Positions 5,528-12,609 of a stretch of 19,192 nucleotides of DNA are shown here, one piece after another. Below the pieces are notes generated by a model that ran no database searches, was not told where the DNA came from, and was given only the letters and a program-made list of their open reading frames with translations. Origin of the DNA: an uncultured Clostridia bacterium (lineage in GTDB: Bacteria > Bacillota > Clostridia > TANB77 > CAG-508). Position 1 is the stretch's first letter. Each line of letters begins with the position of its first letter. The stretch spans positions 16,756-35,947 of the forward strand of contig CAJUSU010000017.1 in assembly GCA_910589185.1 (NCBI GenBank), read 5' to 3'. The position numbers and the translations under genes are program-made.

Positions 5528-6841
5528 TTATTTCACATTCTTTAAAAATAATGCCATTTTCTCTAAAAATTCTTGATTTGTTTTTGTATTCATTATTTCT
5601 GTAATTAATTCTTCGGTTATATCAGAAACAGCCATTGTTGACATTGCTTTTCTTAAAGCAAATACAGTTTCTAATTCTTTTGAATCTAATAACAACTCTT
5701 CACGTCTAGTACCAGATTTATTAATATCAATTGCTGGGAAAATTCTCTTTTCAGATAGTTTTCTGTCTAAGTGAACTTCCATGTTACCTGTTCCCTTAAA
5801 TTCTTCAAAAATAACTTCATCCATTCTACTTCCTGTCTCAATTAATGCTGTAGCTAAAATTGTTAAGCTTCCTCCATTTTCTATATTTCTAGCTGCTCCA
5901 AAGAATTTCTTAGGTTTATGTAAGGCACTTGGGTCTAAACCTCCTGATAATGTTCTTCCTGATGATGGAATAACTAAGTTATATGCTCTTGCTAAACGAG
6001 TAATACTATCTAATAAGATAACAACATCTTTCTTTTGTTCTGTTAGCCTTTTTGCTCTTTCTAATACCATTTCTGCTACTTTTACATGATGTTCAGGTAA
6101 TTCATCAAAAGTAGAATAGATAACATCTCCGTTAATGCTTCTTCGCATATCAGTTACTTCTTCAGGACGCTCATCAATTAATAATACAATTAATTCTACT
6201 TCTGGATTATTAGTGGTAATACTATTCGCTATCTTTTTAAGAAGTGTTGTTTTACCTACCTTTGGAGGTGCCACAATCATGCCTCTTTGCCCTTTTCCAA
6301 TTGGTGACATTAAGTCAATAATTCTCATAGCGTACTCTGTTGGAACGGTTTCTAAACGAATTCTTTCATTTGGATAAATTGGTATTAAATCATCAAATTT
6401 TGTTCTTCTATATGCCTTTTCAGGAGCTTCGCCATTTACTTCACCTACATAAATAAGCGCAGGGAATTTTTCTCCCTCTTTTGGAAGTCTAGAAATACCT
6501 TTTATCTTGTCTCCCTTGTCTAGTCTAAATCTTCTAATTTGAACAGGAGAAACATATACATCTTTTGGCGTTGATAGATAGTTTTCTCCCCTTAAAAATC
6601 CATATCCATCTGGTAGTACTTCTAAAATTCCTTCTACAATTTGGTCATCTGCATTAGTTACTTTATACCCACCGTCTGTATCATTATTAGAAGCTTCCAT
6701 ATTTTCTTCATTTTCTGCTTGTCCTTTTTCTTTAGACAATTCTTCAATTAATTCTTCTTTCTTCATTTTCGAGGTATTCTTTATTCCTTTTTCTTTTGCA
6801 ATTTGGCGTAATTCCACTAATGTACAATTTTCAAACTCCAT
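5528..6841 (-). CDS. rho: Transcription termination factor Rho
   Basis: Rho is the hexameric RNA helicase that ends transcription of untranslated RNA. In order: the Rho N-terminal helical domain (LVELRQIAKEKGIKN), an acidic linker, the cold-shock-like RNA-binding domain (GILEVLPDGYGFLR through DVYVSPVQIRRF), the RecA-type ATPase with Walker A PPKVGKTTLL, the LLIDERPEEVTDMRR block, Walker B VILLDSITRLARAYN, and the SGRTLSGGLDPSAL Q-loop segment. From ATG 6841 the protein is 437 aa, normal for Firmicutes. An upstream in-frame ATG at 6856 would add MGAKN but has no ribosome binding site; ATG 6841 has a G-run 8 bases upstream and matches the usual family start. A dyad lies directly upstream and may control expression. 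Confidence 0.96.
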   Translation of the reverse strand: MEFENCTLVELRQIAKEKGIKNTSKMKKEELIEELSKEKGQAENEENMEASNNDTDGGYKVTNADDQIVEGILEVLPDGYGFLRGENYLSTPKDVYVSPVQIRRFRLDKGDKIKGISRLPKEGEKFPALIYVGEVNGEAPEKAYRRTKFDDLIPIYPNERIRLETVPTEYAMRIIDLMSPIGKGQRGMIVAPPKVGKTTLLKKIANSITTNNPEVELIVLLIDERPEEVTDMRRSINGDVIYSTFDELPEHHVKVAEMVLERAKRLTEQKKDVVILLDSITRLARAYNLVIPSSGRTLSGGLDPSALHKPKKFFGAARNIENGGSLTILATALIETGSRMDEVIFEEFKGTGNMEVHLDRKLSEKRIFPAIDINKSGTRREELLLDSKELETVFALRKAMSTMAVSDITEELITEIMNTKTNQEFLEKMALFLKNVK

Positions 6842-6859
6842 ATTTTTTGCCCCCATCTT

Positions 6860-6883
6860 AAATGTTATAGACCTATAACATTT
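6860..6883 (-). promoter_or_regulatory. Near-perfect 24-bp dyad in the rho leader
   Basis: Eleven-base arms (6860-6870 and 6873-6883) are perfectly complementary around a 2-base centre. The dyad ends 3 bases before the first possible rho ATG. In RNA it would form a tight hairpin next to the translation start; in DNA it resembles a repressor operator. Confidence 0.6.
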
Positions 6884-6910
6884 GTTAATTTTATATAATT
6901 ATATTTTTAC

Positions 6911-6940
6911 TATAAATTGGAAATAATAGATATAAGTCAA
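6911..6940 (-). promoter_or_regulatory. Possible rho promoter
   Basis: On the minus strand TTGACT (6935-6940) and TTTATA (6911-6916) are 18 bp apart, about 70 bp upstream of the start codon. The -10 is weak. Confidence 0.35.
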
Positions 6941-6981
6941 TGACCTTAAATACAATTAAAGATAAATAATATATACTAGAC

Positions 6982-7006
6982 AAAGAGGCAATAGATATGC
7001 CTCTTT
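6982..7006. terminator. Hairpin between divIC and rho
   Basis: A 9-bp perfect stem (AAAGAGGCA 6982-6990 with TGCCTCTTT 6998-7006) has a 7-base loop, 4 bp beyond the divIC stop. On the minus strand it lacks a clear T-run, so it may be a weak terminator. Confidence 0.55.
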
Positions 7007-7010
7007 TATT

Positions 7011-7292
7011 TTATTTGCTAATGTCAATGTATACTCTCTCATTTGGTAAATACATATCTAGCTTTTCTCTGGCTATTTCTTCAACATACTCTTTAGAATT
7101 AATATTTTCTTTTGTTGTTTTTAGTTCTTCTTGTAATTCTTCTGCTTCTGCAATTTGTTCAGAGTATCGTTCTTGATCTTCTTTATATGCATTTAACATT
7201 TTTTGTTGTGAAAAAAAAGTATAAACAACATATATAATAATTCCTATAAACAAAAATTTCTTTAATAAACTCTTATTTTTGATATTTTTCAT
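7011..7292 (-). CDS. divIC: Septum formation initiator family protein (DivIC/FtsB-like)
   Basis: This 93-aa bitopic membrane protein has a short basic N-terminus, one membrane segment (about residues 11-27), a coiled coil (about 30-68, rich in Glu/Lys with regular Leu/Ala), and the conserved C-terminal block EYVEEIAREKLDMYLPNE. That is the DivIC/FtsB family, a component of the divisome that bridges FtsL and the septal peptidoglycan synthases. The position directly after yabP-yabQ is the arrangement known from Bacillus and Clostridia, which supports the divIC name. A GGGAAG site lies upstream of ATG 7292. It is 44 bp behind yabQ and likely co-transcribed. Confidence 0.9.
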   Translation of the reverse strand: MKNIKNKSLLKKFLFIGIIIYVVYTFFSQQKMLNAYKEDQERYSEQIAEAEELQEELKTTKENINSKEYVEEIAREKLDMYLPNERVYIDISK

Positions 7293-7336
7293 CTGTGCTT
7301 CCCTTAATCAAATTTATAGTATGATTATAACATACC

Positions 7337-7858
7337 TTATGTATTTTTTCTACATTTTTTATAAAATTCCTTCTTTTTTCCTTTATTTTTTATTGTTTCC
7401 GTAAGTTTTTTGCTGTTTTTTGTAAAATTATGTAATTTTTTAGAACTAAAAATTATCTTTCCTTTTTTTACTATCCACAAAGCTGGCTTTATCAATATTA
7501 TCTTTATTATTTTTTCTATTAAATGAATTGGATAAGACAAAACCTTTTTAAAAAATTGAATAATCTTTACTGAAAACTTTACAAAAAATCTGCTAATAGC
7601 TAACATGTAAATAATTATACCAATTAAAATTCCTATAAAAACATAACTTCTAATTTCTCCATGGTTAAAAGTAAATATAGAAAATAACATCATGCTTCCT
7701 GCTAATAGCCAAAATAAAATATCTTGTATATATGTAATAATATCTGAAGTATGAAAACTTTTTCTCAAAATTCTAAATATATCAAATAATAATCCTATTA
7801 GAATTCCTGTTACTATAAATATTAATAGGCAAAATAGCTGTTCATAAACTTCTTGCAT
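7337..7858 (-). CDS. yabQ: Spore cortex biosynthesis protein YabQ
   Basis: This 173-aa membrane protein has four predicted hydrophobic helices in the N-terminal two thirds (about residues 7-27, 45-63, 70-90, and a longer amphipathic region near 95-130) and a strongly basic Lys-rich C-terminal tail. Features such as LLFDIFRILRK after the first helix and an IQDILFWLLAG helix are characteristic of YabQ, which sits in the forespore outer membrane and is needed to build the spore cortex in Bacillus. A clear AAAGGAGG lies 8 bases upstream of ATG 7858. It is 47 bp behind yabP and 44 bp ahead of divIC, the conserved order yabP-yabQ-divIC. Confidence 0.9.
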   Translation of the reverse strand: MQEVYEQLFCLLIFIVTGILIGLLFDIFRILRKSFHTSDIITYIQDILFWLLAGSMMLFSIFTFNHGEIRSYVFIGILIGIIIYMLAISRFFVKFSVKIIQFFKKVLSYPIHLIEKIIKIILIKPALWIVKKGKIIFSSKKLHNFTKNSKKLTETIKNKGKKKEFYKKCRKNT

Positions 7859-7905
7859 TTCTTATTCCTCCTTTAATATCTTTATAAAGTTAGAAGAAAT
7901 GCATA

Positions 7906-8208
7906 TTACTTAAATATTTTGTTTAAAAAGCTTCCACCCTTTTCCATATTTTCCTTTTCACTATATGCTAGTTGAAAAATTTCTCCATCTACTGTAACTT
8001 CTGAAGTATCAAGGCTTAATTTATTGATTCTCAAATTTTCTCCTTTTACTGTAAGTAATCCCAATTCTGTTTCTAAAATAACAATTTGGTCATCAAAACT
8101 TAAAACATCCAAAACTCCAGAAATATTTAATTTTTCTCTGTTCTCCAAAATAATATTTTGAATTACATTTGTCATACTTGACATTGTTTTTCTCTCATCT
8201 ATTGGCAT
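7906..8208 (-). CDS. yabP: Sporulation protein YabP
   Basis: YabP is a small protein required for spore cortex formation together with YabQ; it is produced in the mother cell in Bacillus. The beta-rich core with NREKLNISGVLDVLSFDDQ, a LETELGLLTVKGENLRI stretch and LDTSEVTVDGEI is the YabP/YqfC family pattern, here about 100 aa, the usual length. I choose ATG 8206-8208 because AAGGAG lies 8 bases upstream; an in-frame GTG at 8217 would overlap that site. No S4-domain gene (yabO) precedes it as it does in Bacillus; an aspartokinase gene does. A short AT-rich hairpin plus T-run (8228-8245) lies between the two. Confidence 0.93.
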   Translation of the reverse strand: MPIDERKTMSSMTNVIQNIILENREKLNISGVLDVLSFDDQIVILETELGLLTVKGENLRINKLSLDTSEVTVDGEIFQLAYSEKENMEKGGSFLNKIFK

Positions 8209-8305
8209 TTGTACCACTCCTTAAAAAAATAAGTCTAATCTTATTATATTCAGGTCTTGTCTTATTTAGAACCATTTTATCATTTTTTTGTCTATCTGAC
8301 ATAAA

Positions 8306-9034
8306 CTATTTTTGTACAATGCTGCCTTGATTATCATTAAAAGTAGATTTAACCATGATTTTGATTCCATATTTCTTGGCTATTCTTATACATCTATCAT
8401 GTAATACTTTAGCTCCATTTTGTGCCAATATATCCATATCTTCATATGAAATAGATTCTATTTTTCTGGCATTAATATGTTGATTAGGATCTTTATCATA
8501 AATTCCATCTGTATCAGTAAAAATATAACATTCCTTTTGTTCCAAAGCTGCTGCTATTGCAACCGCACTTGTATCTGATCCATTTCTACCTAAAGTAGTA
8601 ATATTTCTTTGTGCATCTATTCCTTGAAATCCTGCAATTATAACCACATCATTTTCTTCTAATTCTTTCCATATTCTGTATGGATGAATTTCTTGTATTT
8701 TCGCTTGAGTGTAATTTTTATCTGTTATAATACCTGCTTGCTCCCCTGTTAACGAAATGGCTTTATATCCCATTTCATTTAAAAGAATAGCAAACTTACT
8801 AATTGATATTTGCTCTCCAACTGATACTAACATATCTAATTCTCTTTTGTTTGGATTGTTACTTAATCTTTTAGCCTCTGCTAACAAGGTATCTGTTGTC
8901 TTTCCTTGAGCCGATAAAATTGCAACTACTTTTCGCTTATCCTTCAAAAATTGAATGGTCTTTTGTGCAGCCTTTTTCAAATTTTCATCATTAGCAAGTG
9001 AACTTCCTCCAAATTTAATAACTTTAATGTCCAT
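8306..9034 (-). CDS. Aspartate kinase, catalytic domain only (no ACT domains)
   Basis: This 242-aa amino-acid kinase should phosphorylate aspartate, the entry step to diaminopimelate, lysine, threonine and methionine. The N-terminus has KFGGSS (Lys7), followed by SVGEQISI near 76, the GFQGID segment near 135, LGRNGSDTSAVAIA near 150 and TDTDGIYDKDP near 175, all hallmarks of aspartokinase. Usual enzymes are ~400 aa with two ACT domains for feedback inhibition. Here the protein stops right after the catalytic domain, and only 97 bp separate it from yabP, so no ACT region has been split off. It would therefore be insensitive to ACT-mediated feedback. The position beside yabPQ suggests a sporulation role, which is inference. 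Other acylphosphate-forming amino-acid kinases are less likely given TDTDGIYDKDP. Confidence 0.85.
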   Translation of the reverse strand: MDIKVIKFGGSSLANDENLKKAAQKTIQFLKDKRKVVAILSAQGKTTDTLLAEAKRLSNNPNKRELDMLVSVGEQISISKFAILLNEMGYKAISLTGEQAGIITDKNYTQAKIQEIHPYRIWKELEENDVVIIAGFQGIDAQRNITTLGRNGSDTSAVAIAAALEQKECYIFTDTDGIYDKDPNQHINARKIESISYEDMDILAQNGAKVLHDRCIRIAKKYGIKIMVKSTFNDNQGSIVQK

Positions 9035-9086
9035 AAACTCATGTCCTTATCTGAAAAATACAAGCCAATTTAATTCTAAATTTGAC

Positions 9087-9114
9087 TTGTATATTATATG
9101 TAATATGATATAAT
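9087..9114 (+). promoter_or_regulatory. Promoter of the DHH-family gene
   Basis: TTGTAT (9087-9092) and TATAAT (9109-9114) are 16 bp apart. An overlapping TTGACT (9082-9087) is an alternative -35 but with 21-bp spacing. A loose dyad TACAAG...CTTGTA (9059-9091) lies between the divergent genes. Confidence 0.5.
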
Positions 9115-9146
9115 TTGGTTAACTTTACTATTAGGAGGATTTATTT

Positions 9147-10064
9147 ATGTCACAAACTATTGTTACTTCATATTGCAATCCTGACTTAGATGGAGTAGCA
9201 GCTTCTTATGCTTATGCAGAATTTCTACAAAAAACAGGTCAGAAAGCTAATTATTATATTGAGGGAGAGCCTAAGAAAGAAGTTGATATTGTCTGCAATT
9301 TATTCCACATTTCATTATCCTCTTGCCAAGAGATAGAAAATAGTCCTGTCATCATTGTCGATACTAATACAATAAGAGATATTCCAAAATGTATTGCTAT
9401 TAATAATATTGTGGAGGTTATTGATCATCATATCCCTAGTCAGGACTTAGAAAAATTTTCAAAAGCCAAAGTACAAATTGAGCTATTGGGAGCTGTTGCT
9501 ACACTGATTGCTGAAAAGTTCTATCAAAGTAATATTCCTATTTCTAGAAACTCTGCTATTTTACTATATTATGCCATCATTTCTAATTCTATTAACCTAA
9601 ATTCAAGAAATACATCAGTTAAGGATAGAAAAATTTCACAATGGTTAAAAGAACAGTTTTCAGAAATAAGTGAGCAATATATTCAAACTATTTTTGAACA
9701 AAAATCAGAAATTAATGAATCTGATTTACGATTAGAAATGGAGGCGGAATATATTTTAGAAATTGCTAATAAAAAAATAATCATTGCTCAATTGGAAATT
9801 GTAAATGCCAACTCTCTTTTGGAAAATTATCAACATGAAATCAAATCAATACTTATTGATATCTTACAAGAAAAGAAATTAGACTATATATTTCTAAATT
9901 GTATTGATATCTTAAATGGTTACTGTATTTTATATACACCTTTTTCATCTACTGAAGAATACTTGAATAATTTTTTTGAAGGTAGCTTTGAAAATGGTCA
10001 ATTAATAATTGAACCTCTTTTTATGAGAAAAGAAATTATAAAATTATTAAAAGACAACACATAG
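9147..10064 (+). CDS. DHH/DHHA2 phosphoesterase related to family II (Mn-dependent) pyrophosphatase
   Basis: This 305-aa protein has the two-domain DHH plus DHHA2 layout of family II pyrophosphatases and prune-type exopolyphosphatases. The visible pattern: CNPDLDG (Asp13, Asp15), VDTN (Asp72), VIDHH (93-95), an LLGAVATLIAEKF helix near 113-125, and a C-terminal MRK (Arg294, Lys295) corresponding to the substrate-binding Arg-Lys of the DHHA2 domain. Two expected metal ligands differ: the His before NPD is Tyr9, and the Asp of the SDT motif is Asn147 (ISNS). The protein is thus either a divergent clade with another substrate or poorly active. ATG 9147 follows TAGGAGG. It has its own promoter and ends at a strong terminator, so it is monocistronic and divergent from the aspartokinase gene. 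Confidence 0.8.
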   Translation: MSQTIVTSYCNPDLDGVAASYAYAEFLQKTGQKANYYIEGEPKKEVDIVCNLFHISLSSCQEIENSPVIIVDTNTIRDIPKCIAINNIVEVIDHHIPSQDLEKFSKAKVQIELLGAVATLIAEKFYQSNIPISRNSAILLYYAIISNSINLNSRNTSVKDRKISQWLKEQFSEISEQYIQTIFEQKSEINESDLRLEMEAEYILEIANKKIIIAQLEIVNANSLLENYQHEIKSILIDILQEKKLDYIFLNCIDILNGYCILYTPFSSTEEYLNNFFEGSFENGQLIIEPLFMRKEIIKLLKDNT

Positions 10065-10073
10065 AATTGATTC

Positions 10074-10110
10074 AAAAATACACTTTCAAATTAATTGAAA
10101 GTGTATTTTT
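10074..10110. terminator. Bidirectional terminator between the DHH gene and prfB
   Basis: A 16-bp perfect stem (10074-10089 with 10095-10110) begins with A5 and ends with T5, with a 5-base loop. It serves both converging genes. Confidence 0.92.
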
Positions 10111-10128
10111 ACATTTATAAACTTTTAT

Positions 10129-11245
10129 TTATTTCGTATCTTTCTCCACATTCCATTTTAAATAAGAATCAATAAATTCGTCTAAATCTCCGTCCATAAC
10201 GGCTTGCACATTTCCCACTTCATAATTCGTTCTATGGTCTTTTACCAAAGTATAAGGACAAAATACATAAGAGCGAATTTGGCTTCCCCATGCAATATCC
10301 ATTTGAATACCTTTTAATTCTTCAATTGTGTCCTTTTGCTCTCTTTCTTTTAAATTTAATAATTTAGATTTCAACATTTTAAGTGCTGTATCCTTATTTT
10401 GAAATTGTGAACGTTCTGTTTGACATGCTACTACAATTCCTGTTGGAATATGTGTTAATCTCACTGCTGATGAAGTTTTATTAATATGTTGCCCTCCTGC
10501 CCCAGATGCTCTATATACATCCATTTTTATGTCATCAGGATTAATTTCTAATTCAATATCATCTGCAATCTCTGGCAATACTTCAATAGAAGCAAATGAC
10601 GTATGTCTTCTTCCTCCTGCGTCAAAAGGTGAAATTCTAACTAGACGATGAACTCCCATTTCTCCTTTTAAGTAGCCATATGCATATTCTCCATTAACGG
10701 AAAATGTAACACTTTTAATTCCTGCCTCATCACCTTCTAAATAGTCTAGCTCTTTTAAATCGTAATTCTTTGCATTGCACCATCTGCTATACATACGATA
10801 TAACATTTCAGCCCAATCTTGTGCTTCCGTTCCCCCTGCACCAGGGTGAATTGTAATAATAGCATTATTACTATCATATTTCCCTGATAATAAAGTAGTA
10901 ATTTCTAATTTTTCAATTTCTTTTTCTGCTATAGAAGTAGATTTGATTACTTCTTTTGCCATTTCTTCATCAGGTTCTATTTCTAATAATTCATTCATTT
11001 CCTCAATATTATTTAATTCATTTTGTATTTTATGAAATCCTTCTACTTTCGCTTTTAGACCATTTATTTCTTTTAATACTTTTGAACTGTTTTCTGTATC
11101 ATTCCAAAAGTCATTATTCATAGTTTGTTCTTCTAAAAACTTTAATTCTTTTTCTTTATTTACTACATCAAAGTGAATCACCTATCTTTAGTAATCTTTC
11201 CTTCAAATCCTGTAACTTTCTGCTATTTTCTTCAAGTTCTATCAT
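10129..11245 (-). CDS. prfB: Peptide chain release factor 2, with programmed +1 frameshift
   Basis: RF2 releases the finished peptide at UGA and UAA codons. The true start is ATG 11243-11245: 25 codons lead to an in-frame TGA (11168-11170) in the context CTT-TGA, where ribosomes shift +1 and continue for 346 codons, giving 371 aa. An internal AGGTGAT (11177-11183) lies 3 bases before CTT, acting like the Shine-Dalgarno stimulator of the classical prfB site. Because RF2 itself decodes UGA, the site makes synthesis self-limiting. The main frame shows the SPF stop-recognition tripeptide (RISPFDAGGRR) and the catalytic GGQ in GAGGQHINKTSSAVR. The gene has its own promoter and ends at the shared terminator. 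An annotation starting inside at 11181 would miss the first exon-like segment. Confidence 0.96.
11168..11183 (-). promoter_or_regulatory. prfB programmed frameshift site
   Basis: On the minus strand the order is AGGTGAT, TCA, CTT, TGA. It has the same spacing logic as the classical site: SD-like element, 3-base spacer, CUU slip codon, UGA stop at codon 26. Confidence 0.93.
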
Positions 11246-11278
11246 TACTTTTCTCACCCCTTCTTATTGAGATTATTT

Positions 11279-11307
11279 ATTATATCATTAAATTCTACGA
11301 TGTTCAA
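11279..11307 (-). promoter_or_regulatory. prfB promoter
   Basis: On the minus strand TTGAAC (11302-11307) and perfect TATAAT (11279-11284) are 17 bp apart, 33 bp upstream of the start codon. It is back-to-back with the promoter of the orphan gene at 11399. Confidence 0.8.
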
Positions 11308-11316
11308 GTTGCATTT

Positions 11317-11345
11317 TTGACTTTTTATGTTAAGTATGATATAAT
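11317..11345 (+). promoter_or_regulatory. Promoter of the GC-rich orphan gene
   Basis: TTGACT (11317-11322) and perfect TATAAT (11340-11345) are separated by exactly 17 bp, 53 bp upstream of ATG 11399. Confidence 0.82.
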
Positions 11346-11398
11346 AATAGTAATCTTAAGCGTAAAAATGCGTTTTAAATACTAGGGAGGCTATAACT

Positions 11399-11815
11399 AT
11401 GTTAATGACAATTAATTCTAGCATCATCGTTGTTGATTCCACTTTAAGAACCATTCCTAAAAGACTTCGGTTTGTCTTCCAAGGTACCTGTGGTTCCTTT
11501 TTTGTAACCCCTGGTTTATCCTTTTCTTTGGAAAACGAGGATGACATGCAGGAACTCGATCTCCTCATGGAAATTACAGGGGTTATGGGAGCAGGCTGGC
11601 AGTCTCAGCTCAAGAACAAAGAGGTTCGCTTGATCATCGATTTCAACGAAATCGACAGAAACGACTTCCGCATTGCTGTCAAAGCAATTGGACACAAAAA
11701 AGAGGAAATCGGCGATGACAATTTGTTCCTGGTTCTGAATCAAAAGCACACTCTGGTCACAGAAGAAACAGCAATGAAAATCTTGACAGAAGAAAAGGCA
11801 AAGGAGAACAATTGA
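11399..11815 (+). CDS. Uncharacterised 138-aa protein, GC-rich for this genome
   Basis: I do not recognise the family. The protein is soluble and mixed alpha/beta: an N-terminal hydrophobic strand (SSIIVVDS), a basic patch PKRLRF, an FQGTCGSFFVTPG segment with the only Cys near residue 31, an acidic helix (ENEDDMQELDLLMEI), a glycine-rich turn GVMGAGWQSQ, and a strand EVRLIIDFNEID, ending in a charged helix. GGGAGG lies 8 bases before ATG. Base use differs from its neighbours: one 60-base row in the gene (from 11581) is 52% G+C, against 18% in a row of the next gene (from 11941), with codons such as CTC, CTG and GGC. It has its own promoter and terminator and is inserted on the opposite strand between secA and prfB, suggesting horizontal gain. 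Confidence 0.8.
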   Translation: MLMTINSSIIVVDSTLRTIPKRLRFVFQGTCGSFFVTPGLSFSLENEDDMQELDLLMEITGVMGAGWQSQLKNKEVRLIIDFNEIDRNDFRIAVKAIGHKKEEIGDDNLFLVLNQKHTLVTEETAMKILTEEKAKENN

Positions 11816-11850
11816 AAAAGGTTCAAAATATCACGCAACTTTTCCCTGGC

Positions 11851-11886
11851 AAGAGGAGGTGGTTTGATTACCGCCTCCTCTTTTAT
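11851..11886 (+). terminator. Strong terminator of the GC-rich orphan gene
   Basis: A 13-bp stem (11851-11863 with 11870-11882, one G-T pair) built on AAGAGGAGG/CCTCCTCTT is followed by TTTTATGG. It is the most GC-rich hairpin in the window. Confidence 0.9.
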
Positions 11887-11903
11887 GGTTCTATTTTTTA
11901 TTA

Positions 11904-12608
11904 TTAATTTGGTGTTCTATTTATAAAAATTTTTTTAGCTATTAAAATTTTTGTATTATTAGTTAATACAATATTTCCAGTGAAATAAATTCTTTCCTCA
12001 TCTACTTCTTTTATTTCGACATTTTCTATTTCGATAGCATTTTCAAAACTTTCTTTAGATAAGAAATCTTTATTCACTTTACCTCTAATTTCTACATCTT
12101 TCATTTTTGGACTATCAATATCAATTCCAACCCATGGTTCTTCGTCTTCAATATCATCATCTTCAGCCACCTCTATGCCTGTATTAGCTGTATATACCAT
12201 CTCATCAGTTGATTTCAAAAAATACCAAACCGTATCCAAAAGATCATGGCATTGTTCTACATCAGAATAATCTAATTCATTATGTTCTATATCGTTTCTA
12301 ATAGTAAAAAGCTTTTTAATAACGAATCCTTTAACGATTCCTAGTTCTTTATAAGTCTCTAATATATGTTGCTTTGGAAAATATGATTTAAAATCATAAA
12401 CTCTTTCAATCTGTTTGATACGCTTATCCACAACAACCTTTAAATTTCTAATTGCGTCTTGAACATGAAACTTATCTTTAAAATCAACAATTAGGCTTTC
12501 TGCATGATTTAAATAATCATAACACTCTTTTATATTTTCACCATTATAGTTTTGTGTACTACTTAAATTATACCAGTTAAATATTTCTTGACTAATAAAA
12601 TAATTCAT
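11904..12608 (-). CDS. HEPN-like protein coupled to secA
   Basis: I cannot name a family. ATG 12606-12608 is chosen because it lies one base after the secA stop; the longer frame to 12665 would overlap the conserved end of SecA. The 234-aa product has an all-helical N-terminal part of about 135 residues that contains FTIRNDIEHNE, an R-X4-H motif (Arg104, His109) of the form RNxxxH seen in HEPN domains, where these residues cleave RNA. An acidic linker (about 150-163, DDDIEDEEPW) leads to a beta-rich C-terminal part of about 70 residues. The tight spacing implies translational coupling to secA. Function may be RNA cleavage, RNA binding only, or neither; the HEPN call rests on motif and helical context, not on a search. 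Confidence 0.6.
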   Translation of the reverse strand: MNYFISQEIFNWYNLSSTQNYNGENIKECYDYLNHAESLIVDFKDKFHVQDAIRNLKVVVDKRIKQIERVYDFKSYFPKQHILETYKELGIVKGFVIKKLFTIRNDIEHNELDYSDVEQCHDLLDTVWYFLKSTDEMVYTANTGIEVAEDDDIEDEEPWVGIDIDSPKMKDVEIRGKVNKDFLSKESFENAIEIENVEIKEVDEERIYFTGNIVLTNNTKILIAKKIFINRTPN

Positions 12609-12609
12609 T

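Noticed and set aside
9059..9091. T-box or riboswitch before the DHH or aspartokinase gene
   Set aside because: The leader is about 110 bp, shared by divergent genes, with only a loose dyad and none of the conserved T-box or lysine-riboswitch elements.
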